A DNA stretch of 64,000 nt from NCBI GenBank assembly GCA_023014335.1, contig JAECYW010000019.1, forward strand, positions 1,426,001-1,490,000. The letters are read 5' to 3'. Below, in pieces: positions 35,964-47,200 of this stretch (positions are counted from its first letter, which is position 1; each line of letters starts with the position of its first letter). This DNA comes from Galerina marginata (Eukaryota > Basidiomycota > Agaricomycetes > Agaricales > Galerinaceae). Under the pieces are notes generated by a model. The model did no database searches. It saw only the letters and a list, made by a program, of their open reading frames with translations, and was not told the origin of the DNA. The position numbers and the translations under genes are program-made.

Positions 35964-37665
35964 GGCAAACATATTCTTTCATCACGGGAGACCTGGGTTA
36001 TGGTATACCACTTCCAGGAGAAAAATGACCACGATAAAAACACATAATTGTAGGTTTTATGCTTATTACCTCTTGGACCTCGTTCCTCTTTTCTGGTGCC
36101 CAGTTGGTGACATACATATGTTACATTTCGAGGAGAGAAAATTGTAGCTCAGAACAAAATAAAAACTATGCATTTCTGGCCTCTATCGCTATGTTATGGT
36201 GTAATAGCGTTTAAGTGTAGAACTCCTCAAGGCTGATTCCGATATTTACAGGATGACCAGTTTATTGTTATTTCTTAATTGCTAATCACATTGTTTTTTT
36301 CAAGTGCATTATTTCCCCAGTCCCTCGCAGATCCTGCTGAAGGCCCACGCGGTATCTACTACAGTACCTTTCGATAGATACGCAGCTGGGGTCGGATTAT
36401 TTCGACGGGGGGTCAAAATACAGCAGCAAGTCGTTGGACTTTTGCTTAATTTCCACCTCCACATTTTGCCCATCCTAACGCAGGTGGATGTGTCGGCAAA
36501 ATTTGAAGGCAAAATTCAAACAACTTACCCTCCGTTTTGACCTCCCGGCAAAATAGCCTGGGCCCGGAGTAGCAGCGGCTTCGCGGTCCGGATGGTGTGG
36601 ATTGCTGTTTGGTGATGCCCTCCTGGTTGCCTTTTCGGTCAAGTGCCTGTCTTCGACGTCCATGCGTCATGATTCCACTTCACGCACAGTTCCCCGTATT
36701 AAAAACACGGTTGGTGGGGCAGTGTGAAAAGGGAAAAATGCCGAAGGGCCAGGCTGCTACCGGTGTCAACTGCAGCTGAAATTTCACTTCAGCGTTTGTC
36801 CTTTGCACCATTTTAAGGTCAACACTCAAGGATATCTGCATTACGAACGGTAGATATTTTGCAATTATTCATTAAACGAGGAAGGTGAGCGAATCTCTTC
36901 CTAACGGGACAGGTATTTTTTAAATCACAAATCCCACTACGAAATTAAGCTACATACTTTTCATCGATGTGCTCCCTTCAAAATACTCTCACCTTGGGAA
37001 AGGTCCACCGCAAAAGCACCAATGTCGAAGGCCTTACGGGTTGAACGGTTGATCCAAGTTGTTTTACATCTGGAGCCCGGAGTAATCCTGGCCGTGATGC
37101 ACAGAAAGGCAACTCAAGCATTCTGCCTTTTTCATTGGGCTGATAGGCTTGTATGACTCGTGCTGCCTATTTCTCCTACTTCAAGAACTAAAGTTAAGCA
37201 AGTAAACGCCATTCCACCTCTCCTTTCTTTTTTCATAGTAAAGGGATGTCTTCGCTTGTTGCTTGGGCTCCGTTCCCATGTCCTCGTGTCGGTCATGTCA
37301 ACATACTTCAATGATAGCGATACCAAACAGGAGATTCCTGCCAGTCAGCTCCACATCTTTGCAAGTTGCATCTTTTGATCCATTATATTCGGAGGATCAT
37401 ATTGCTAACCTTGGCTTAATAGTAAATGAAAGTAACTTTTCTACCGTGTGGTGGTTGAACTTTATGGTTATGAACAGCACACAATTTCTTAGCGAAGGAG
37501 TTTGATTTGTCATAGAAAACAAAGGCAAAAGAAAGAAAGAGCAACGGAGATGGAGCCACGGAACGGCGGAGAAAAAATGGTAGCGGCTATAAAACAATAG
37601 AAAGGGAAGCCATTACAAAATAAACCAGGAATTGTTCCAGAAATGCTATAGGAGTGTGCAAATAT
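35964..37665. other. Intergenic between converging genes, nothing recognised
   Basis: 1.7 kb. Several short overlapping frames at 36304-36780 and 37132-37597, none with a domain. GGCAAAAT recurs within 36470-36560, without a clear element. Confidence 0.4.
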
Positions 37666-38801
37666 TTAATGGGCTGGCCGTCCTGGACGGTCCTTGCGAT
37701 TGTAGTTTCCGAGCATCGACGATTTCCCAGTGAGGAAAATACCGAACCGTTGTCTTGACGGGGCCTGGCGGAAAGCAACAGGTTCTGGGGCAACATTTTC
37801 CTGATCAATTTTGACATCAGCATCGTGTCGGTTACCACGAGTCGGACTCTGACTGCGGCTCCTTCTCGTTACAGAGGAAGATGCCAGTTCATTAGTGTGC
37901 CATAATCGTGGAAGTCTGCGGCTGATCAAATATGGATTGTACGGATGACTGTTTACCCTTTCAGGATGGGGAAACTCGTTGGGCGCTAGGGAGGGTCGAG
38001 TCAGCAAGAGACGTGGAGGGCTGTGCGGCATGAGGTTGACTCACGGAGCATGCTCGAAGACCTTGCCTCGTGTGACACAGACGGACGTCGAGTTCGTTCG
38101 ATACTATGTATGTTAAAGGAAGTACTGCGACTATCTGAAGGGCCATGCGAAGAAGGCAGGATTAGCGATTGACAATCCTGACCTCTCGAGGCAGAGAAGT
38201 GGGAAGTCAGGGGCATTAGCAATACTCGCAGGCGCCCTGGAAAGCAAGTTAAAGGGAAGAAAAAATATGAGTACGAGCTCCAGTGAGTATGAGCCTATAG
38301 GGTGCCGCTTACTCTGTAAATTTGTATCTACAAGTTCTTGATTGGCTTGGAGCATTCGTAGCATTTCTATATAAGCCACCTTATGTGCCACAAATCTCTC
38401 CGGACACGAAGCCCAAAGATAAAGCACAATACCAGCCGACTCGAGCGTTTTGCGAGCCAACTATTTTGCATATAGAATCAGTCGCTTACCGGGAGAGGGA
38501 TTTCAAGATTAGAGTTACCTCGACTAAAGTGATGACCTGTGCGGCGTTCGTCAGCCCTGCAATACAGATGAACAAAGAAAAAAAAAACCTGTTTCTGAGA
38601 TAAAAAAAACCGAGAACTTGAAAGGTCAAAAGAATCCAATATCTCTTGAGCAGCAGAAAGGAAGTTTAACAAGGACCCAATGCGATAGGTGAGATTCTCG
38701 ATTTGGGGTTGACATCTAAACGATTGCGCCAACGATCCCTCAGAGGACGGAGGATATCGAGGAGATATAAAAGAAGGTAAACTATGCTGAGGTGTGTGCA
38801 T
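37666..38801 (-). CDS. Helical N-terminal domain protein with disordered basic tail, unknown
   Basis: Five exons, 38801-38618, 38556-38519, 38460-38313, 38236-38045, 37985-37666, 293 residues. The first 130 residues are predicted by eye to be helical: IENLTYRIGSLLNFLSAAQE, LTNAAQVITLVE, LARKTLESAGIVLYLWASCP, FVAHKVAYIEMLRMLQANQE. The remainder is Ser/Arg/Pro-rich and basic (RRSRSQSPTRGNRHD) with a KIDQENVAPEP segment. The 59-nt first intron contains a second AG and a short pyrimidine tract; the chosen junction keeps phase. I do not recognise the family. The SR-like repeats suggest phosphorylation but prove nothing. The start at 38801 could move 21 codons upstream to 38864. Confidence 0.6.
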
Positions 38802-40175
38802 TGTGGTTGTTGCGATAAGGAGATTTTGGTGCGTGCACGCAGCCGAGATGAAGGCCAGTGGCAAGGTGCTGTTGAAGATCCCAAATCAGCGGTTGTTGGC
38901 ATTTGCAAAGCACGGCACTCCCCGGAGCCGCAATTTTAGACAACCTGTGCGATTATGGCTCACAGCAAATTCGCACTTCCTCTTCTAAACACCTTAACTT
39001 CGTTTACGCATATAGATTCAGCTGATTCAACTTTTTTATTGGTCCCTCCGAGCCCATTTCGCAACGTTTTATGGTGGCGAGGGGGTTTTGTTCATCTGTT
39101 CTGAGTTTGAAACCATGGAAATAGAATGGTCCGTGGGACCCGGGACAAACACCTGACAACTGCATAGGACATTGCTGCCAAAAGTGGCCAAACCCTTCAG
39201 AACTTTTGAAGAAACAGGGATTTGAGAAATTCATGCCATAAGCCACCCAGAAGATTGAAGGCTGGATTTTAGAGCTTCCTGATTGGATACGGAGAGACTT
39301 GAATTCTGCTCTTGAATCGGGTTACAGATTCCGGTGTCTGTCACCGACTTAAAGCGACCCACGGTCTGTGGATATGTCTATGTTCCGCTCAGTAGGTCGG
39401 CTAACTACTCAGACTCATTTCCAAAATTGTGAGAAGCAAGCCTTGGTCATAAGATTGGACTAGACCTTGATTAGACCTTTCGGAAGTACAACTTGAACCT
39501 TGCTTGAACCAGTGCCGTAACCCTGCCTGTCTAATACTTACTTATGCTCATCAAGGCGCATACCTCACGTACAGATCAAAGGCTTGAAGGCTTCAGGTTT
39601 GTGTTGGAAAAATGGCCACAAGCTGTTCTCCAATATTTTCCTGGCCGCAGATAATACCCTTACCAGTCGCTGTAATTTAAATTACTACAACACTAGAGCG
39701 ACAACTTGAAGGGGGGGATTTTTCTCTACGAAACCGTGCTCTAGGTCAGTATATGCAATTTCATAGTAGCTTTTGAATATCTATGACCCTTAGGATTGCG
39801 GTTTGCCGATGGAATACAGTGGAATAAGTACATACATGTGAACTTTCGAACACCTTCCAAAAATCAATGGTTCAGCCTGAGAACCGTAACCACAAGTTCA
39901 ATAACTCCCAGAGAATGTTATCAACACGGAATATCACCAAAATAAAATCACAAACACAGAAAACTAAAGGAGAGTCCGTAAGGATCTATTTCCTGATTAA
40001 AAGGTGTTTTTGTCATTTAGATTATATTTCCACCAAGTCTGCAGTTGAGTGAACTCTTGAAGAATTCAAACGTCGCGAATATGATCACGTGGTGTAATTT
40101 AAACTCCGGTTGCGCGTCGTCCACCCTCTCTCGACGCGACAATGACACTCAACCGCCTCGCGTCTTTTGCCCTGC
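38802..40175. other. Intergenic between divergent genes, nothing recognised
   Basis: 1.4 kb. No convincing frame. A short upstream ATG frame of 18 codons precedes the MCM10 start (40142, ending at about 40200 and overlapping it), a possible uORF. Confidence 0.4.
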
Positions 40176-42633
40176 ATGAATTCCTCAACCAGCAGGAGTA
40201 ACGCTAAAAGGCAGTCACAAGAGGAGATAAAACGACAGATAGCCTTACTACAGGCTTGTTTAGACCCGGAAGAAATCGCAGCCCCTCGATCGAAATCACC
40301 TAAACGGAAAGCTCCAGAGGCAGTAACTTTGGCGCCAGCTACACCTTCACCAAGTTCGTTTTCATTTGTTCATCACTTCTGCTCCTCTAAATGCTTTGCT
40401 GTCTAGAAAAGAAGAGAAAGCTCGACAATCAACAGCCATTGGGAAAGCCGCTTGGACGTCTTGTTTTTCAGACTGTGCCACAGCAGAACACCAAGGCTGG
40501 CGGTTCCAAACCACCAGAAGAACAGTTCAAGAAGCCGGCGCCCTCAAATTTTCTCAACAAATTAGCAACCATTAACCGGAAGAATGACCCAAATGATGTC
40601 GTAGATCCAATTTCGCGATCGATGGGGTTTACCGAGAAGCCCAAGGAGATACAGCCATTGGAGGAGCAGCATCTGTCTCATAAGCGAGACGAGAGATTGG
40701 CTCTTGTCGAAGACCTCGAGCCTGGCCCGTATGAACATACACCGCCTTACGATGATCCAAACTTTGAAAAATTGGAACCACATTCAGGAATTAATATGAT
40801 GTGGGTTCTCTTCAGTTCGCGACCTTCTAGCTTATGTATATTCTCTGCAGATCACGTATAATACCTCACGAAGAGTTCAAGGACTATCTACGTGGTCGAT
40901 ATTACCTCTCACCTTCACGGCTATACTCCGCCATACGACCACTTGACAACAAACAGGGTTACGATGTTCCTGTGCCAGGTGACTGGATTACCATCGCCGT
41001 CGTCGCTGAAAGAGGTCCCATAAAGTTCACTCGCGCTCCTGTGGCAATTGAACGAGAGGACGGCGACCCGGACCTCAGGAAACAGTGGAAAGGCAAAAGT
41101 AAAGGCGGCCACAACGAGTCTGAAAAGCCCTCAGGGAAGAAATATGTTAATCTCAAACTCATTGACTTTGGGTCGCGTTCTGGTTCCTTTCCGTCTGCTA
41201 CTGGAGGAGTCTCAACCATCAGAGGCGACGCGTTTCTGACCCTCCTTCTGTTTGAATCGGATGGGTTTGATGTTATGCCTAGAGAGGATGGCAAAAAACC
41301 GGATAAGCTGTATAGAGGCGGGAGTCGAGGGGCGTTTGAAAATCTCACAAGTGTGAAGGAAGGAGATATTATTGCACTGCTAAATCCAAAAATCTTGAAA
41401 CCTTTTCAGGTAAGCATTTAATGGCACATTTGTTGTTATTTTAATTCTTATCTTATTTTTTTCCTAGAGGTCAAGCGATTCTCCTCATCCTGTAAACAAC
41501 ATTCTTGCTCTTACACCGGAGTCTGCGTCCTCTATCATAGTCCTTGGTCGAGCGCAAGACCTTGGAATGTGCACTGTTCGAAAACAAGACGGCAAGGTCT
41601 GCGGAAGCTGGTGCGACAAGAGACTCAGCGATGTTTGTGACTATCACTTGCAGAATGCTGTTAAAAGCAGGCGTGCTGCGCGTCCTGAATTTTCTGTCGG
41701 GTAGGCGGCCCTGTTCTAATCTATTTTCCAGATACTTATTTATGATCACCTGTAGGACATCTGGCATGTCGACCTCGTCGGCGCATAAGAGCAAGTCGGG
41801 GTATGATCCGCTGCGCAAATGGGGACTTAAACCAGCAGAGGACAGTGGGCCTGGTGCGACATATGTAGTTTCTGGGCATGTAGTTACTGGGTCGTCGTCT
41901 GACCCACGAACTATGTATATTGCGGAGACGGTAGGGAGAGAAGGTCAGGCGAAGGCGAAGAGGAAGTTGGATGCGAAGGATTCGGATCGGGCGTTGAAGG
42001 CTCTGTTAGAGAGGGATAAGGAGGGCATGAAGGCCGTGATGAAAGCGCGAGAGACGAGCCGGGAAGTACGAAGGGACGCGAAGGATGGCAAAAAGGCGAA
42101 AGACACGAGTGAGAAGGGCAAGATAAAAAGGAAGTCAGCGGAATCGAAAGGCCTGTACGAGAGTAGTGATGAGGGAGACGACGATCAGCAAGCCAAAGGA
42201 GAAAGTGTTCGCAAGCAAGGGTATTCTGCCGGAGTGATCAAATCACTGGGCTTTGACCCGTCGTTAAAGCCAGGTCAACGACGGTCGGAAACCAAAGGAG
42301 TACAAAGCAAGGTAAGTTTGATCAAACTTTTCTTTCTTTCTGTCGCTGTCTTAATCTGCTAACCTTTTGGTGATGGTGTAGCTCGAGGCACTTGAGCTCG
42401 TGCGCATGGCAAGGAAAGATATTGCCTTGGGACCCAAACCAGGCCCCAGGATTCGCTCTGGTGTCATGGCGCCCAAACAGGATAAGGACTTGACCCTGGT
42501 TGAGGATGGTCAAGAGGTTGCGGACAATTCGGACATCGGTGGTTCTGATGATGAGTTACCCGAGGGGGTGATGAAGGTTAACCTCCCGGTGGAGGAGGCT
42601 GAAGAGAAGATGATCGATTTGGATGATTTCTGA
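40176..42633 (+). CDS. MCM10: DNA replication initiation factor MCM10
   Basis: Mcm10 binds the CMG helicase and DNA polymerase alpha and is needed for origin melting. Six exons: 40176-40353, 40407-40800, 40851-41409, 41468-41700, 41756-42311, 42382-42633; 723 residues. The signature OB-fold region has SRIIPHEEFKDYLRGRYYL, SRLYSAIRP and KKYVNLKLIDFGSR. The zinc finger is directly visible: C412, C422, C434, H437 with an extra C426, in GRAQDLGMCTVRKQDGKVCG and CDYHLQNAVKSRRAARPEF. Downstream are Lys-rich helices and an acidic C-terminus ending MIDLDDF. A nuclear-localisation-like KKKRKLD is made by joining exons 1 and 2. It is tail to tail with ASF1, 199 bp apart. A short upstream ATG at 40142 opens an 18-codon frame that overlaps the start. 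Identity is firm. Confidence 0.93.
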
Positions 42634-42832
42634 ACCAGGCTACTGGTCTTTCTTTTAATCCTTTTCGGATGGTATGTCATTCAACACGGCCAGGATGAAG
42701 GTGATAAATGTACAACAATTAGGAATATACCCACAGGAAACATGACGGCTTGTTTGAGATGTTTAAATATTATAAGCTAAACAGGTAGTAAGAAGAAAAA
42801 GATCCGGTGTTACAGAGGTGTATGATTTACTG

Positions 42833-43566
42833 TCATGGTTTGCCATTTGACTCAACTCCTTCCATCTGATCGTTGCTGATGTCGTCTGCAGAGGGCACAG
42901 GAGCAGAATTTGCGGCACCCAGCGCAGTTTGTGTTGGCTGGGGTGGAGAGACATCCCTGGAAAGATGCGCTTTCAGAATAGAACAACCGTAACGGACAAA
43001 TACTCACCATTTGATGTGAAAGCGCGTTACGCGCGGTTTTGCGCTAATATCCCGCACAAGACGGTTGAACATGATCTTTGGCGGTGGCGTCTCCTTCATC
43101 TCTTCGTTGTCATACTCCGTGTTCTGGTAGTAGCCGACTCGCACAAATTCTTGGTCTTTGTATGAGCCTGTGAGGATAAGGGCTGCCACTCCGAGCACAT
43201 CATCTTCTGGTATTCGTGATGGATCCGGTGCGGAACCTTCGAATTCAAATGAGTTGATTCCTTGTGGGACGGGGCCGACGAGACAGTCGTCAAGTTCTTG
43301 ATCTAGGGCTTCGTCACCAGGACAGGACACGAAGATGAGTCTCCACTCCAGATCTAACACAACTTCAGCAACCATAACAACAGGAAACCTGAAGACAACA
43401 AGAATTACCATCTTCAAGAGGTGCTATACATTCGAACGTGACTCGGAATCGGTACACATCAGAAAATCGTGCTGGGTTGTTCATAAATTCGACATTCTGT
43501 GAAGAGATCCATAAGCATCGCTCCCATTGAGCTAAGAATACAACGCACTCTAATCGTAACTGCCAT
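42833..43566 (-). CDS. ASF1: Histone H3-H4 chaperone ASF1
   Basis: Nuclear chaperone that hands H3-H4 dimers to CAF-1 and HIRA during replication-coupled and independent nucleosome assembly. Four exons, 43566-43549, 43496-43409, 43353-43008, 42956-42833, 191 residues, normal for fungal ASF1. The immunoglobulin-like core is complete: VEFMNNPARFSDVYRFRVTF, ECIAPLEDDLEWRLIFV, ELDDCLVGPVPQGINSFEFE, PDPSRIPEDDVLGVAALILT, DQEFVRVGYYQNTEYD and PRVTRFHIKW. The first exon encodes only MAVTIR. The acceptor at 43354 was chosen over one 11 nt further upstream because it restores DDLEW exactly. The short C-terminal tail has acidic residues, as in other fungi. Its start region faces the RasGEF start 645 bp away. 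Confidence 0.96.
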
Positions 43567-44210
43567 GCTGCCAGTAAGTTTTGCAGATAAAAGAAAGACT
43601 TAAAAGAGTAAGTTGAACTGGAAGAAAGTACAAGGTCGCGGCGAGAAAGTCGAATACAAGGATTCTTTCGACGCGTCCGTGACAGTTTACTCAGAGATTG
43701 TCACACAGTCACGTGCAGCTGTGATTTTTCGCAAAAAGTAATTAATTTCAAATTAATTTCAGATAAAATGTAAATTCTAGAAAAATTGGCTCCTTCTTCC
43801 ATCGTACGATTCCACTGGAACTCTTTTATAAGGCAAGAAAGGACGATGTGGTATGTGCGGATTTTAGTCGCATTACTATCAGTTTCTTGATTGACAGCGA
43901 TCAAAATCGTCCGTTTTGAGGTGGTATTTACCCACGTGACATTGTCAAGTGATTATTTCCAATCCGTATTTCTGATTTTACTCTAGACCATCCTCTTTCT
44001 TCACCATTGACGACAACGACGACCGACCTAACGCATATTTGTATTAGCATGTCATTTTTATTCTCCCCTTCTATTGCGCTCTAATTCTTTCCAAAGTAGC
44101 AGAGGATTCTTCCTCCCGTTTGACGCCCACTTTGTATTCGACCTTCCTCATTTTGAGCATGCCATACTGATTTGGACCTCATAATCATCGCATTATTCTC
44201 GTATTCCAGC
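43567..44210. other. Divergent promoter region of ASF1 and the RasGEF gene
   Basis: 644 bp head-to-head spacer. Contains ACGCGT (43671-43676), the core of the MluI cell-cycle box that drives S-phase genes in yeasts; whether this organism uses it is inference. No frame of note. Confidence 0.4.
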
Positions 44211-47200
44211 ATGGACGACACTTTCCCTGCCATTTCTTCTGAACTTGACGACAATTTACGCCCAGACTCCCCTCCGGCCTCAGCCCCGATACCCACCATT
44301 GAAGCCCCGGAATCCATATTGGCTGTAGATCAGCTGGACGGCCCTTCTTTGGCATCCACTCTCAAATTACCCGATTCCTCTAGCCAGTTTCTGTCTCCGA
44401 CACCTGTTAGCAAACCGCAGTATATCTTCTCCCTGTCCGACCTGCTAAAGGGAACGGAAGGCTTGGAGTCATTAGGTTCGGACATAGCTTCCGCCGACAT
44501 CAATGTTGCCTGTAGGTTTCTTATGTCTCATTTTTCGTTCGTTAACCAATTTCGCGACCATCTGCCATCAGCCGATGGTAGTTTTATCGAGACGTCGTCT
44601 GGGCCCGCAGCTCGAGAGCTCAAGAGAAGATACGATCAGCTTGCCGGGGTCGGCCCCTCAGTTCGCTCCCCATATGCAATCACTGCCTTTGTTAATCAAC
44701 ACGGAAAATCCATGTATCGCATAGGGTACGTCAGCGTTTCTCTCTACTTTTCTCCTCTCTGATCTCTGCTGCTAGACATCGAGACGAACACTCTGCACCC
44801 GCTGCCTCCGCCGCTGAAGTCGAGGAACGAGTAACGCAGTCCAAGGCTTCGAGTGAAGCATCTCAATCTCCCCGTGGTAAACGACGCTCTCGTTTGAGCA
44901 TGCATTTCCTACCACCGACTATGTTTACGAAAAGTAACATCCCTCCTACCAGTCGCCCTCCGACAGCGACTTCATCAACTTCATCAGTATCCAAGAAGCT
45001 GAGAAAAACACGGTCCATACCAGATATGTCTAGTAGTGAACCAGTCATCGCTACTGCACCCACATTTGCAGCTACAGGTCGTGGGCACTCGCAGAGCGTT
45101 ACGGCAATGGATATGCCTCGACCCAGCTTGTCGTTTAATGCTTACCCCGCTGCACGTCAGGTTGACGCATTTGGGGAATTAATGGACTGGTTTACGCCGG
45201 CATCGAGTTCATCGAGCAATTTTTCAACACACAGTCTTTTCAACCCTGGAAAGGTATCTTCGGATCCACACCGACCGCGAGCCGCTATAGTGCAGCCCTT
45301 TGGACTAAATGTCACTTTCAACCCTCCTTCACACCAGTCCCCTGTTGATCGCATGCCAACTCCCAGACACCTGCGAGAGATGCAGTCTTTTGAGTCTGGA
45401 CTGACCGCCCGACAAGAAGATCCTCGGGAAGAACTTCCCAACAACGACTCCCCTATACCGTCGGACACCTCAGATACGGTTCATGAAATTAGCCGGCCAG
45501 GATCAGCCATTAGATTGAGCATGCTTTCTTTGGCGTCAATAATTCCCGAAATTTCAACCGAAACCAATGATCCTGCACCGCCCATGGAACAGGAACAAGA
45601 CGCGACACCCTCCCCCGAATCCCTCCGCCTCTCATCTCATTATTCCACTGAGGTCTTTAATGTGCTGCAGACCTACCGGGGCCTCCCCCTTTTCGAGAAG
45701 TTGGTTCCAGAGTCCGAAGTTACCAGAGTTATCAAACTCTCGTTAGCTGCGGATCAGAGTGCAGCGCCTCGAGACGATCCTCGCTTCGTTATATGGGGTG
45801 AAACCCAGCCTGATCCGGAGGTTGATGATTATTATTCTGCGTCGCGGGACAGCATTACGGACCTCTCCGCTTCCAATCCATCGACATCAAGTATTTCCAG
45901 AAGACGGAGCAGCAAAGTTTCGAAGGTCAAATCGCCCGAGGCTTCTACAACCAAGCTGCCTGCTACAGTGGGGCAGAGGGTACTCTTGGCTGCAACAATT
46001 GAACGCTGGATCGCGCAGTTGACAAGTGATTTGAATTATGATGAACTGCTCAATTTTTTCTTGACATACAGGACGTACGTAAGCGCCGTCGACCTTTGTC
46101 ATCTCCTCATATGCCGGTTCCACTGGGCTCTACAGCAGGCATCCTCGAGACAAGATGAAACCGTTCGTCGGATCGTGCGTGTGCGGACATTTGTCGCCAT
46201 TCGATATTGGTTGTTAACGTTTTTTACGGTGGATTTCATACCAAATCGCGAGCTAAGGTTGTTGATCGCGGATTGGTTAAACACATTAATACATGACCCT
46301 ATCTTGAAGAAACATGTCGATGCTATTGTGGGTACTTTTTCCACCCCAAAAGATTTTCACTTATCATCATTTCATAGGATATTGTTCGCCGATTGGTCAA
46401 GGTCGCTAAGGAGTGCAAACGGGCACATATCCGCACAGTCGAGAAGCCGAAGCTTGCTTCCCCTCTTAAACCTACCTCAGTACCTGATGATCACCCTGTG
46501 AACCACCTGTTGGGCAAGAGCTTTGCAGAAGCCATCCGGAAAAACCCTCAAGAAGATGAGGATTCCGATCTCGACCTCGATTTCCTTCCAGGCGATGCGA
46601 AACCTGAAGAACCACTGACAGATCCTGCAAACGCCCATCTTACTGTAGGGCATGCCGTCGGCGGAACCGTTCTTTCTCCTAGCCGTCCTACCTCACTTCC
46701 TCTTTCGTCCTTCAATATCTTACAACGCACGGACCATGCCCCAGGTCCAAGCGCCGACATTGATTTACCCTTTATTCAGAACACGGCTCCTGTTCCTCTC
46801 GCTACTCGACATAGCGCACTCTCACGAGCCTTTGTCAGGACGATTGGTCGTCTCGGACGTTGGAAGCGTGTACTCAATCCGAAGTCTTCGGTCCGTCCGA
46901 CACCGTTGGGTGCCTGCGGCGCTGGATTATCAGCCTTTGACCTCGAAATCACTGCATCAAGGGACTTGCTTACCATGAACGGTGGCGTTGAGCAGTATCT
47001 CAAGATGATTGAGCCGCCATCCTCGACATCTATCCCTCCAGGGACTTCCACAGCGCCTGTGCAACCCAAATCCCTACCTTCTGCTCTCGCGCCAATTCCA
47101 TCAATACATCTCTTATCAACCACATCTTCTGCACCGCAAGTTGATGGAAATACATTTCCACCGGTCTCCTTTATTTCGCCTTCAGGATCTTCTAATCCTA

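Noticed and set aside
36470..36560. Possible hairpin or inverted repeat with GGCAAAAT words
   Set aside because: Arms match over too few bases to support a structure or element by eye.
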